Both the position numbers and the translations under genes were made by a program. The notes beneath the pieces are model-generated. The model worked only from the letters and a program-made list of their open reading frames with translations. It did not search any database and was not told the origin of the DNA. A stretch of DNA of 35,190 nt from Planctomycetota bacterium (GTDB lineage Bacteria; Planctomycetota; UBA1135; GCA-002686595), in NCBI GenBank assembly GCA_012959525.1, contig DUDB01000032.1, forward strand, positions 80,846 through 116,035, given 5' to 3'. This document shows, piece after piece, positions 16,855 to 25,972 of the stretch (position 1 is its first letter; every line of letters starts with the position of its first letter).

Positions 16855-18001
16855 ACTGCAACCCCAAATAGGACGCTGTCGATCCGACCTGGAGGCCAGC
16901 ACGCTGCCGTTCTGGCTGGAACACGGACTGGATTTGGATCAGGGAGGACTGTTCACATCCCTTGATCGCGACGGGATCGTGATCGACACGGACAAGGCGG
17001 TGTGGGCCCAGGGCCGGTGCGCTTGGATGCTGGCGACTCTCTACAACACTCTGGAGCAGAAGGAAGAGTGGCTGGCCGGAGCACTCTCGTGCTTGGAGTT
17101 CCTGGAACAACATGCCTTCGACGAAGACGGGCGCATGTTCTTTCTGTTGACCCGCAGGGGAAGGCCCTTGCGCAAGAGGCGCTACGCCTACTCAGAGGCT
17201 TTTGCTTGCATGGCCTACGCAGCATGCGCGAAGGCCACCGGACGGGAGGACTGGGCGGTTCGCAGCCGCGAGCTGTTCGATACCTTCTGCCGAGTCTCAC
17301 TTGAGCCTGGAGGCATGGTGCCCAAGAGCGACCCGGCGACTCGACCCAGCAAGGGCATTGGCCCGCTCATGATAGGCATGCACCTAGCTCAAGTGATGCG
17401 GGAGTGTGGTGGAGGGCGGCAGGACGAGGCCTGGATCGACAGCTGCATCGATGAGGTCGAGCGTGATTTCTGCAAACCCGAGCACGGCGCCGTGTTGGAA
17501 ACCGTCTCTCCGACGGGCGAGATCCTCCACCATTTTGATGGGCGGCTGTTGAATCCGGGCCACGCCATCGAGATGGCCTGGTTCATCCTCCACGAAGCGC
17601 GCCAACGGGATGACGACCCACGCCTGATCTCCCTGGGCGTGCGCATGCTCGACTGGATGTGGGAGCGCGGCTGGGACAAGGAGTACGGAGGCCTGTTTTC
17701 ATTCTGCGATCTGAGTGAGCTCCCCCCCCAGGAGCCCGTGCACCAGATGAAGTACTGGTGGCCCCACACCGAAGCCATCATTGCCACCCTGCTGGCCTAC
17801 AAGCTCACCGGGGAGAGCTACCAGGCCGAGCGCTTCAAGCAGGTCCACGCCTGGGCCCACGAACACTTCGCAGACCCTGAACGTGGGGAGTGGTTTGGAT
17901 ACCTGAACCGCGACGGATCACGCTCAACCGGCCTGAAAGGCAATCACTGGAAGGGCCCGTTTCACCTTCCGCGCATGCAGTGGTACGTCTCGCGGGTTTA
18001 G
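16841..18001 (+). CDS. N-acylglucosamine 2-epimerase (AGE/RnBP family)
   Basis: 386 residues, normal for the AGE family (alpha6/alpha6 barrel). Predicted to interconvert free ManNAc and GlcNAc in the cytoplasm, following the lyase. Motifs: GGLFTSLDRDG, DKAVWAQGRCAWMLATLYN (the K-x-x-W-x-Q-x-R segment), YAYSEAFACMAYAACAKATG, then LLNPGHAIEMAWFI, MKYWWPHTEAI and KGNHWKGPFHLPRMQW, which supply the conserved His residues of the active site. It begins inside the transporter gene (14-bp overlap) and is the last gene of the operon. Cellobiose 2-epimerases look similar; context favours the sialic acid role. The sulfatase gene ends 16 bp away on the other strand. Confidence 0.9.
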   Translation: MPLAELQPQIGRCRSDLEASTLPFWLEHGLDLDQGGLFTSLDRDGIVIDTDKAVWAQGRCAWMLATLYNTLEQKEEWLAGALSCLEFLEQHAFDEDGRMFFLLTRRGRPLRKRRYAYSEAFACMAYAACAKATGREDWAVRSRELFDTFCRVSLEPGGMVPKSDPATRPSKGIGPLMIGMHLAQVMRECGGGRQDEAWIDSCIDEVERDFCKPEHGAVLETVSPTGEILHHFDGRLLNPGHAIEMAWFILHEARQRDDDPRLISLGVRMLDWMWERGWDKEYGGLFSFCDLSELPPQEPVHQMKYWWPHTEAIIATLLAYKLTGESYQAERFKQVHAWAHEHFADPERGEWFGYLNRDGSRSTGLKGNHWKGPFHLPRMQWYVSRV

Positions 18002-18017
18002 TCCGCCGAGGCGAGTT

Positions 18018-19862
18018 TCACCAGCCCAGATAGTCGAGCCGGCGTTTGACCTCGCTACTTTGGGCATGCACTTCGTCACGGGTCATCTCAAAGGAAATGT
18101 CCGGGCCGCCATCGCGTAGGAACACGACGCTGTTGAGGAGAATCAGAGTCTCCACGTGAGAGATGGAATCAGACAGCAGCTGCTTGAATAGCGGTGCCGG
18201 ATCGAAGTCGCTGGTGAGGCAGAAGTACTCGGCCGCCCTCATTCGCACGAGTGGGTTGGTGTCCTTGAGGGCGGCCTCAAGGAGCGGAGCCAGGCTAGCG
18301 GCCTCTTGGCCAAACTGGATGCACGCGGTGATCGCCCAGTAGCGCTGCCAAGGATCCTCATCCTTGAGGGCCAACGGCAACGCGTTCTTGGCCAGCGCGA
18401 AGGGCATCAGGCACAGGTTGGCCGTATCGATCAACTTCGCGATGCGAGGTTGGTTCTCCTGACCGAAGGCCACGGGATTCTCGAAGGCCTTCTCGATGAG
18501 TTCAGACTCAGGGAACAGGCTTAGGTCGGGCATCTGCTTCTGGTAGATCGCCATCGCTGAGCGCATCTGTTCCAGCCGGTGAGAGTGAACTGCCTCAAGG
18601 GCTAGATTGTGCACCTCGTAAGGATCGGCCCGCAGGTCGTAGAGTGCTTCGGGGGCCTTGGGCTCAAAGAACAGTGCCTGCGCAGGGTTCAGTTCACCCG
18701 CGCGATACATGTCGCGCCACTGGGTGTAGGCCGGCATGCGATAGCGGTAGTTGTTTTGCAGGCCGTCGGGATAGTGCGCCTCAAAGTTGCGGATGTACTT
18801 GTAGCGCCCTCGGCGCAGACTACGGACGAGATCGTATTTCTCATCGAAGCGGTCGGCGTAGCCGAGGGTCTCTCCCCACAGGCGAGGTGCAATTGGAAAA
18901 GGGCCAGGCCCGAGGAACGGATGCCCATCGATGGCATCAGGGACGTCGACGCCTGCCAGGTGCAGCACCGTGGGGCCGAAGTCCACGAAGCTGACGAAGC
19001 CGGAGGGGCGTGTTCCCAGCTCGCCATCCACCAGGTGCTTCCAGTTGTCCGGAACCCTCACCACCAAGGGGACATGCAGCCCACTCTCGTAAAGGTAGCC
19101 CTTGCTGCGAGGCAGAACCCCTCCGTGATCTCCGAAGTAGAAAATGAACGTGTCCTCAAGCAGGTCGTCTTCCTTGAGTTCCGCCACAAGCTGTGCCACG
19201 CGGCCATCTATACGGGTCATGCGATCCAAGTAGCGCGCATGAGTGGCACGGAAGACCTCGGTATCCGGGTGATACTCTGCTAGGTGAATCTCATCCAGAG
19301 GCGTTGCAGGTGTCTCCTCCGCCAGTTTCTTCTGCGAGACGTGTAGGCTTCCCTCGTGCGAGTCCCCAAAGGACTGCATGTGGAAGAAGGGGGTCTCTGG
19401 TGTCGGACGGTTGCGCCAGCCAGCGCGCTTGGATGACTCATCCCAGACCGTCTCCCCGGGATCGGCGTTGTAGTCAGTCTTGTGCCGATTGCTTGTGTAG
19501 TACCCAGCCTCCCGCAAGATAGCGGGGAACATGCGCACGCCCGCGGGCAATGGAACGACCTCGAGCTTGCGGTGGAACTGGGTGCCGATACGAGGGGCGT
19601 AACAACTGGTCATCAGGGTCGTGCGTGCCACTGAGCAAACGGGGCTGCACGAGAACGCCCTATCAAAGACGAGTCCGTGCGTGGCCAGTGCTTCGATGGC
19701 GGGTGTGGCTATTCCGCCTTCGTCATACAACTTCAGGTAGTGCTTGGAGTTGTCCTCAGAGAGGATCCAGACGATGTTGGGTTTCTCTCGCGGGAGCTCG
19801 CGTGCGGCCGCGAATGGAGCGGCGTACACGAGAATGCCCAGGATGGTCCATTTGGCAGCCAT
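18018..19862 (-). CDS. type I sulfatase with HEAT-like C-terminal repeats
   Basis: 614 residues, signal peptide about 1-20. The sulfatase core starts at KPNIVWILSEDNSKHY (metal-binding residues, E-D-N where most have D-D). The formylglycine site reads SPVCSVARTTLMTS with Cys76; C-S-V-A-R departs from the usual C-x-P-S-R or C-x-A-x-R. Other sulfatase motifs follow: RMTRIDGRVAQLVAEL, FIFYFGDHGGVLPRSKGYLY (GDHG). Residues about 490-600 contain HEAT-like repeats (DPWQRYWAITACIQFG; TNPLVRMRAAEYFCLT). It probably removes sulfate from exported polysaccharide or glycoprotein glycans; being next to the sialic acid operon suggests mucin-like substrates (inference). Convergent with the epimerase gene. 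Confidence 0.9.
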   Translation of the reverse strand: MAAKWTILGILVYAAPFAAARELPREKPNIVWILSEDNSKHYLKLYDEGGIATPAIEALATHGLVFDRAFSCSPVCSVARTTLMTSCYAPRIGTQFHRKLEVVPLPAGVRMFPAILREAGYYTSNRHKTDYNADPGETVWDESSKRAGWRNRPTPETPFFHMQSFGDSHEGSLHVSQKKLAEETPATPLDEIHLAEYHPDTEVFRATHARYLDRMTRIDGRVAQLVAELKEDDLLEDTFIFYFGDHGGVLPRSKGYLYESGLHVPLVVRVPDNWKHLVDGELGTRPSGFVSFVDFGPTVLHLAGVDVPDAIDGHPFLGPGPFPIAPRLWGETLGYADRFDEKYDLVRSLRRGRYKYIRNFEAHYPDGLQNNYRYRMPAYTQWRDMYRAGELNPAQALFFEPKAPEALYDLRADPYEVHNLALEAVHSHRLEQMRSAMAIYQKQMPDLSLFPESELIEKAFENPVAFGQENQPRIAKLIDTANLCLMPFALAKNALPLALKDEDPWQRYWAITACIQFGQEAASLAPLLEAALKDTNPLVRMRAAEYFCLTSDFDPAPLFKQLLSDSISHVETLILLNSVVFLRDGGPDISFEMTRDEVHAQSSEVKRRLDYLGW

Positions 19863-19942
19863 GGGTCGAGTCTACGCTGTGCCACTACCAGCGCTATCAG
19901 AAGCTCCCCTCAAGCCCACTCGGGCCGTGGTACCCTGTCGGT

Positions 19943-21076
19943 ATGGACTCTACGTGGAAAGGGTGCAGGACCCTTGTGAGCGGGGGGGCGATGGTGTGTG
20001 CGATCGCCGGCATTGGCTTGGCGCAGTCGCCTCAGATCGCCGCCTGGTACAAACTGGATGAGGCGAGCGGCACGACCTGTACCGACTCATCGGGCAGTGG
20101 TCTCAACGGGATTTTCGAAGGCGGCCCAACGATGGGGGTGCCCGGCGCGGCGGTTGGTACCAATACCGCAGTGCACTTCGATGGAACGGATGACCGCGCC
20201 GTGATCAAGAGCGCTCCGCCTCTTGCCGACCTTCGTGATCAGTTGAGTGCCGCATGCTGGATGAAGGCCGACACCCTGACGGGCATTCAGCGTTTCTTTG
20301 GCAACGACGGCAGCTGGACCTGGGGAATTACGGGATCGTCCATGCGCTTCACCACACGCGGAATCCTGGACTACGACCTGCCCGCCTCATTGAGCATCGG
20401 CACTTGGCATCACGTGGCTGTCGTGTTCGACGCGAGCTACGACTGCACCTTCTACCTCGATGGCTTGCCTATCGGGGGTGTATCGGGATCTAAGGGAGCC
20501 AACCCGGCCCTCGACTTCTGGCATATCGCGAACAAGGACCCGGGTCCCCCGGAGTGGTTCAATGGCGTGCTCGATGACATCCAGATCTACAAAGGTGTCC
20601 TGACCGATGCGGATGTCCTGTACCTCTACGACAACCCCGGTCAGATTCTGTCGAGCGCGGTGGGCACGAACTACTGCGGTCCGGCAAACAAGCACTCCGG
20701 TGGCGCGGGCGGTGTCATGTCAGGGTGGGGAAGTGGTCAGGTGGCCCAGAACAACCTGAGCCTCACGGCCAGCAGTTTGCCAGCGGGCGAGTGGGGCTAT
20801 TTTGTCACCAGTCAGACCCAGGGCTTCCAGCCCTTCCCAGGCGGCAGCCAAGGCAATCTGTGCCTGGGTGGAAAGATGGGCCGCTTTGTGAAACAACTGA
20901 GTGCGACGGGAACAGCGGGTACGGTAACCGTCTCGCCCGACCTGTCGTCCTTCCCCATGGGCCCCCCGGTTTCGGTGCAGCCCGGTGAAACCTGGAACTT
21001 CCAGTTCTGGTTCACGGACTCCAATCCGGCGCCGACCTCGAATTTCACCGACGGGCTGTCGGTGATGTTTCAGTAG
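19943..21076 (+). CDS. secreted LamG-domain protein with lineage-type C-terminal domain
   Basis: 377 residues from ATG 19943; the longer frame from 19550 runs across the sulfatase gene and is rejected. N-terminal signal peptide (hydrophobic AMVCAIAGIGLAQ). Residues about 35-240 are a concanavalin-A/LamG-type domain: AAWYKLDEASGTTCTDSSG, VHFDGTDDRAVI, LSAACWMKADT, GTWHHVAVVFDASYDCTFYL, then DGLPIGGV and FNGVLDDIQIYKGVLTDADV. Residues about 243-377 repeat the module of the lectin gene: GTNYCGPANKHSGG, LSLTASSLP, WGYFVTSQTQGF, GNLCLGGKMGRF, GETWNFQFWF, SNFTDGLSVMFQ. An extracellular glycan-binding or structural role is likely. Divergent from the sulfatase gene, with 80 bp between starts. Confidence 0.85.
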   Translation: MDSTWKGCRTLVSGGAMVCAIAGIGLAQSPQIAAWYKLDEASGTTCTDSSGSGLNGIFEGGPTMGVPGAAVGTNTAVHFDGTDDRAVIKSAPPLADLRDQLSAACWMKADTLTGIQRFFGNDGSWTWGITGSSMRFTTRGILDYDLPASLSIGTWHHVAVVFDASYDCTFYLDGLPIGGVSGSKGANPALDFWHIANKDPGPPEWFNGVLDDIQIYKGVLTDADVLYLYDNPGQILSSAVGTNYCGPANKHSGGAGGVMSGWGSGQVAQNNLSLTASSLPAGEWGYFVTSQTQGFQPFPGGSQGNLCLGGKMGRFVKQLSATGTAGTVTVSPDLSSFPMGPPVSVQPGETWNFQFWFTDSNPAPTSNFTDGLSVMFQ

Positions 21077-21317
21077 ACCCGGCTCCCCTGCCCCTTCGCC
21101 CGTTCAAAGTAGACCTCGCGTAGGTGCTCGGTACGTGCTCTCGGGAGTCCGATTTGGAGCGATGCGGCAAACGCTCCAGCTGACCGCTCGGGTGCTGGCG
21201 GCATCAATGGAAACCCCGGCGGGGCCACGCTGGGACCGGGGGGACCTCGTTTGGTTCCAGCAATGGGTGCGTCAGGGGCGAGCCTCTTTCTAGAGAGGGT
21301 TTTGGAGTGCAGGATGG

Positions 21318-24300
21318 GTGCCGCGCAAGGCGACGACCCGCATCAGCCACCGAACCATGTTGATCTCCACTCTCCTTCTCTCCTTGGTCGTCCAATCGGA
21401 TCTGCTGGGGGAGTGGGTTCTGAACGGCACCAACCTGCAGCGCGTGGCCGGAAACGGCCCCAAGCTGGGTGTCGTTTCTGCGAGGCAACTGCCGTCCAAG
21501 GAGCTGGGTGTGGAGGTCATCTGCGCCCCCGATTCAACTGGGCAATGGTGCGCAGTCCTGAGTTCGGTGGAGGACAATGGGTCCTATGAGAGAGGCTGGG
21601 TCTTGGGCAATCACGGTGATCACTTCTTCTTTGGTGTGGTCGGTTCGGGGACCAATCAGATCCACTACATCCAGGGCAGAACGCGGTTCGAAGAGGGGAC
21701 CTGGCACCAGGTCGTCGGAACCTACGACGGTGAGGTGCAGCGGCTCTACGTGGATGGCGTGCTGGACACACAAGCGAGCGTGACCAGCGGCTCAATCAGC
21801 TATGCGGACACCCATACCCTCGCGATTGGCTCTTATGTCGACGCCAACGAGCGGCACGACTTTGTGGGGTCCATCCACTCGGTACGTCTCTGGGGTGGTG
21901 TGCCCAAGCAGGAGGACTTTGCTGGGCGCTGGCGGCAGGTCCAGCCGGAGCTGCCGGCCAGAACGGTGGGTTTCCCCGAGGAGACACTCGAGGGGTGGCC
22001 CACCTTTGGGGGCGATGTCCGGCGCTCAAACGCTACGGAGCAAGAGCTTTCAGGCAAACCACGCCTGACCTGGACCCACACACCGCTCTCGAAACCTTCT
22101 CCATCGTGGGGCGATCCAGCCGACGGAAGTCACTGGCAGAAACTGGAGTCCATGACGGCACGGGTCGTGCACGACCGCGCTTTCTTTCCCGTCAGCCGTG
22201 CAGGTCGAGTGTTCTACGCATCTTCTTCGGACGATGGTGTGCATGCGCTGGATGCGGCAAGCGGTGAGCGCCTTTGGACGTTCTACACCGAGGGTCCTGT
22301 GCGGCTTGCTCCGTTTGTTGGTGAGAACAGGGTCTGGTTTGGCAGCGACGACGGCCAGGTCTACTGCCTCGACGTGGAGTCCGGAGCCCTCATCTGGCGC
22401 AAGCCCCTCGCGCCCGAGCAGCGCCGCATCCCCAGCAACGGCAAGCTCATCTCTCCGTGGCCCGTGAGGACGGGCGTAGCCGTAGCCAACGGTGTGCTCT
22501 ACGCCACTGCCGGGCTCTTTCCCGAGCAGGGCTGTTTCGCTTTTGCTTTGGATGCTGAGAGCGGCGAGACCCTTTGGAAGCAGACCTTGGACAAGAGCGT
22601 TTCCCCTCAGGGATACCTGCTTCTCTCACCCACCCGGCTGTACGTTCCGAGCGGGCGGGCGACCCCCTTTGCTCTCGACCGCAAGGATGGGGCCTGGAAA
22701 GGCCAGTTCGGTGGTCCGGGTGGAACGTGGGCCCTGCTCACGGACACCGAATTGGTCACGGGCCCCGATGATCAGGGTCAGCTGGCGGTGGCCTCTCGAA
22801 CGGGCCTGGATCAACTCGCCAGCTTCCAGGGCAAGCACCTCGTCGTCAGTGGGGGCCACTCCTATCTCCAAACGAACGCCGTCCTGATCGCCATGGACCG
22901 GGAACGCCGCAAGGCGCTGAGCGCTGAGCGCGATGCCCTGGCTGGATCTCGCTTGGCCGCTCCTGCCGACGCCTCCGATGCGGAGTGCCGCAAGATCGAG
23001 CAGGAAGGCGAAGTGCTGGACAAGGCCTTGGAGGAGATTGACCGGATGATGGCCGCCTGCATGACCTGGTCCGTCAGTGAAGAGCTGAGTTCGGCCACCA
23101 TTGTCGTCGGCAACCAGATCGTCCTTGGCGGAAACGGATTGGTGCGCGGAAGGGACGCCGATACGGGGAAGGAGCGTTGGCGGACAAAGGTGCCCGGAGC
23201 CGTCCAAGGACTCGCCTTTGCCGATGGTCGCCTCTTCGTGGCTCTGGACGGTGGAGCGCTGTGCTGCCTGGCGCCCGAGTCCTCTAGGCGCATCGCAGAA
23301 ACGACCAAACGCCGGAGTCCAAGCGCCGAGTTCACCTTGCCAGACGAGCTCCACGGGCGCCGTGGGTACGCGCTCGTTGTCGAACCCACTCGCTGCGACG
23401 CGATTGCCAGCGTCTTGAAGTCCACCGAGCTCAGCGTGGCGGCCCTGGTGCGCACCTGGGAGGAGGCGGCCACGATCCGCGAACAGGTGCACGAGCGCGA
23501 GCGCCTGCAGGTCTTTGTGAACGACGGACTGCCCTTCACCGACCATTGCATGGAACTGGTGATCCACGAGGGCTCAGGCGGCTCGGCAGAAATCGAACCC
23601 TACCGCCGGCTGCTGCGGCCGGGCACCGGTGTCGCCCTGGTGGGTTCAAAGCAATTCACACGCCCTGCTCTGGAGGGGGCGGGCGCCTGGAGCCATGCAC
23701 TGGCGGATTCGGGCAACAGCGCCTCGAGCATGGACCGCCACGCCAGTGACGATCTCCAACTACAGTGGTTTGGAGGCCCGGGCCCCGCGGGAGTCGTAGA
23801 CCGGCACCTGCGCTCCGCCCCGCCCCTGTGCGTCGACGGCATCCTGGTGATCCAGGGCCAGGACCAACTGCGGGCGGTAGACGCCTACCACGGCACCCTC
23901 CTGTGGAGCCGCGATTTCGAGGGGCTCTCACGCATGGCCGTTGTCTTGGATGGTGGGTATCAGGCCGCGGACGCTGGAGAGCTCTGGTTGGCCCAGGCCA
24001 ACGTCCTGCGCTGCGTGGATCTGCGGACGGGTCTCGACCTGCGCGAAGCGCGAGCCCCGGCACGCATGGAGTTCGGCTGGTTGGCCTTGGACGAGGAGCG
24101 CGTGCTGGTCAGCATTCAACCCGAGGGCACCTCTCGTCGGGATCAGTCTTACGGGGAGGTCGATCTGCAGTTCAAGAATGAGCAGCCGCTGATCTGCTCC
24201 CAGATGCTTGCCGCCTACGACCGCGGCTCCGTGCGTCGCCTCTGGAAGCGTGAGTTCCGGTGTGTACCCAACTCCTCTCTGGCCCTCTCCGGCGGGAAGG

Positions 24301-24953
24301 TCTTCGGCGTGGAGGCCCGCAAGGCTGCTGGTCCCGGGCGGTTGCTTCCTTCAGTGGTTGGCCAGGCGGGGCCCACGCTATTTGCCCTTGATGCCGAGCG
24401 TGGCAGGCCCATCTTCGACGAGGCGCTTGACCTGGCGGACATGAGACACGCCCTGTTCGTCAGCGTGCGGGACGACACCCTGGTCCTGACCTCTTCCCAC
24501 ACCCTCAGCGACGACGTCAGCGGATTCCACTTGCAGGTCCGAAGCGCTTCAGATGGAGCGCTGCGTTGGACCGCCCACACACCCAACAACGGCGCCGGCA
24601 GCAGCCACGGCGAGCAGGTCCACCACCCCGTCCTCCTGGAGAACGTCCTGGTGGCCGAGCCACGCGCCTACGATCTGGCGAGCGGTGCAATCCTCTCAGA
24701 CGGGGAGTGGTGGATGCCCAAGCGCAGGGGTTGCGGGACCCTCTCGGCCTCCGCCGACACCCTCTACTTCCGCGACCACAACCCGCGTGCGCGCAAGATC
24801 GACGGCCAAACCGTGCACGTGACATCCGTCAGTAGGCCCGGCTGCTGGATCAACATCCTGCCAGCCGCGGGTCTGGTGCTCTTACCTGAAGCGAGCGCCG
24901 GTTGCGTCTGCTCCTTCCCAGTGCAGACCTCCATGGCCTTCCTGCCGCGCTAG
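21318..24953 (+). CDS. secreted LamG / double PQQ-propeller protein with relic methyltransferase domain
   Basis: 1211 residues from GTG 21318 (GGAG 10 bases upstream; the start gives a positively charged n-region). ATG 21357 is an alternative. Signal segment MLISTLLLSLVVQS. Residues about 30-195: LamG (GTWHQVVGTYDGEVQRLYVD). Residues about 225-670: PQQ-like propeller (GWPTFGGDVRRSNATE, HALDAASGERLWTF, CLDVESGALIWRKPL, GRDADTGKERWRTKV), broken by a coiled-coil-like stretch near 545-590. Residues about 681-775: a class I methyltransferase-like fold (RGYALVVEPTRCDAIASVLK, LPFTDHCMELVIHEG, YRRLLRPGTGVALVGS) with no G-x-G-x-G SAM loop. Residues about 780-1205: second propeller (RAVDAYHGTLLWSRDF). 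This architecture recurs in Planctomycetota. Likely exported scaffold. Its stop overlaps that of the convergent gene. Confidence 0.85.
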   Translation: MPRKATTRISHRTMLISTLLLSLVVQSDLLGEWVLNGTNLQRVAGNGPKLGVVSARQLPSKELGVEVICAPDSTGQWCAVLSSVEDNGSYERGWVLGNHGDHFFFGVVGSGTNQIHYIQGRTRFEEGTWHQVVGTYDGEVQRLYVDGVLDTQASVTSGSISYADTHTLAIGSYVDANERHDFVGSIHSVRLWGGVPKQEDFAGRWRQVQPELPARTVGFPEETLEGWPTFGGDVRRSNATEQELSGKPRLTWTHTPLSKPSPSWGDPADGSHWQKLESMTARVVHDRAFFPVSRAGRVFYASSSDDGVHALDAASGERLWTFYTEGPVRLAPFVGENRVWFGSDDGQVYCLDVESGALIWRKPLAPEQRRIPSNGKLISPWPVRTGVAVANGVLYATAGLFPEQGCFAFALDAESGETLWKQTLDKSVSPQGYLLLSPTRLYVPSGRATPFALDRKDGAWKGQFGGPGGTWALLTDTELVTGPDDQGQLAVASRTGLDQLASFQGKHLVVSGGHSYLQTNAVLIAMDRERRKALSAERDALAGSRLAAPADASDAECRKIEQEGEVLDKALEEIDRMMAACMTWSVSEELSSATIVVGNQIVLGGNGLVRGRDADTGKERWRTKVPGAVQGLAFADGRLFVALDGGALCCLAPESSRRIAETTKRRSPSAEFTLPDELHGRRGYALVVEPTRCDAIASVLKSTELSVAALVRTWEEAATIREQVHERERLQVFVNDGLPFTDHCMELVIHEGSGGSAEIEPYRRLLRPGTGVALVGSKQFTRPALEGAGAWSHALADSGNSASSMDRHASDDLQLQWFGGPGPAGVVDRHLRSAPPLCVDGILVIQGQDQLRAVDAYHGTLLWSRDFEGLSRMAVVLDGGYQAADAGELWLAQANVLRCVDLRTGLDLREARAPARMEFGWLALDEERVLVSIQPEGTSRRDQSYGEVDLQFKNEQPLICSQMLAAYDRGSVRRLWKREFRCVPNSSLALSGGKVFGVEARKAAGPGRLLPSVVGQAGPTLFALDAERGRPIFDEALDLADMRHALFVSVRDDTLVLTSSHTLSDDVSGFHLQVRSASDGALRWTAHTPNNGAGSSHGEQVHHPVLLENVLVAEPRAYDLASGAILSDGEWWMPKRRGCGTLSASADTLYFRDHNPRARKIDGQTVHVTSVSRPGCWINILPAAGLVLLPEASAGCVCSFPVQTSMAFLPR

Positions 24954-25972
24954 ATAGCGCGGACGTCTCCGGGGTGTACGGGGCTGCCGCTTTCGGCACT
25001 GGCGCAGGCAGCAAAGGCGAGCTCTAGGCTGCGCAGGTTGTTGCGCGCGCTGTGGGTGGGTGTGTCTCCTTCGCGGATCGCGCGGAGCAACTCAAGCATG
25101 GTGCCCTCAAATCCCGTCGTGAACCACTCGCCCTGCAAGGGGATTTCGGAGTGGGTGTCTCCCCTCTGCAGGGTGAGGCGCTGCGTCTTGAGGTCGGGGC
25201 CTTCGGCCACGAGCGTCCCCCCGCTGCCCGTAACCACGGTCCGGTCCAGAGGGTTGCTCGTGCAGTCACCGTTGAAGCGCAAGTGAACGCTCAGGTCCGG
25301 CCCGGTCATGGTGGCCTCTGCCAACATGGGCTGGGGTGAGGCCTGTGTGGGAGTGCGAGCCGTCGTGGCTGTGACCTCCCTCACCTCGCGACCGTCCAGC
25401 AGGCAGGCCACGAAATCAAACCAGTGCATGCCGAAGTCGAATAGCACGAGGTTTGGCGTGTGATCGAAAGCCGTACCCACGGTCCAGGAATGGTCCCAGT
25501 CGATGGAGACGTCCACGGACTGCAATGAGCCGACCTGTCCTGCGCGCACACTCTCTCGGATGCTTGCGAGGTGCGGTGCCCAGCGGCCGTTCTGGTTCAC
25601 GGCAAGGAGAACGCCTTCTTCTTCGGCCAATCCGATCAAACGCTCACCTTCATCCAAGTCCAGCACGAACGGCTTCTGGCTGAGGACATGCTTCCCCGCT
25701 CGCAGGGCATCGGCAACCAATCCGACGCGCTCAGGGGGGTGGGTCGTGATGTCGACCACCTCCACTTCGGGCAATGCCAGCAATTCGCGGTGATCGTCAC
25801 AGACGTGAGCTTCGGGGAAATACTCGGCCGCGCGTTCGCGCGCCTTGGAGAGGGTGCGGTTGCAGAGAGCACGGACCGGCAGGCCAAGGCGCTTGTACGC
25901 GCCCAAGTGGCTTTCGCTGATGCCTCCGCAGCCGATCAGGCCGATTCCAGGCGTCGCCGTGATCGGCGTCAT
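24950..25972 (-). CDS. Gfo/Idh/MocA family oxidoreductase
   Basis: 340 residues from ATG 25972, which forms ATGA with the stop of the upstream gene; GTG 25978 is a less likely start. The Rossmann motif GIGLIGCGGISESH (G-x-G-x-x-G) near the N-terminus binds NAD(P). The usual E-K-P motif is VLSQKPFVLDL, so the Lys is kept while Glu is Gln. A C-terminal alpha/beta domain of the family follows (FDFGMHWFDFVACLL with the D-x-x-x-H type metal or substrate site; HLRFNGDCTS). It probably oxidises or reduces a sugar or inositol hydroxyl in the cytoplasm. Third gene of a coupled trio. Its stop shares CTAG with the stop of the 1211-residue protein. Confidence 0.85.
   Translation of the reverse strand: MTPITATPGIGLIGCGGISESHLGAYKRLGLPVRALCNRTLSKARERAAEYFPEAHVCDDHRELLALPEVEVVDITTHPPERVGLVADALRAGKHVLSQKPFVLDLDEGERLIGLAEEEGVLLAVNQNGRWAPHLASIRESVRAGQVGSLQSVDVSIDWDHSWTVGTAFDHTPNLVLFDFGMHWFDFVACLLDGREVREVTATTARTPTQASPQPMLAEATMTGPDLSVHLRFNGDCTSNPLDRTVVTGSGGTLVAEGPDLKTQRLTLQRGDTHSEIPLQGEWFTTGFEGTMLELLRAIREGDTPTHSARNNLRSLELAFAACASAESGSPVHPGDVRAI

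Noticed and set aside
19550..19942. N-terminal extension of the LamG gene
   Set aside because: Overlaps the sulfatase N-terminus on the other strand; the signal peptide begins at 19943.
22626..23567. 313-codon minus-strand ORF
   Set aside because: Antisense to the double-propeller gene, low-quality composition.
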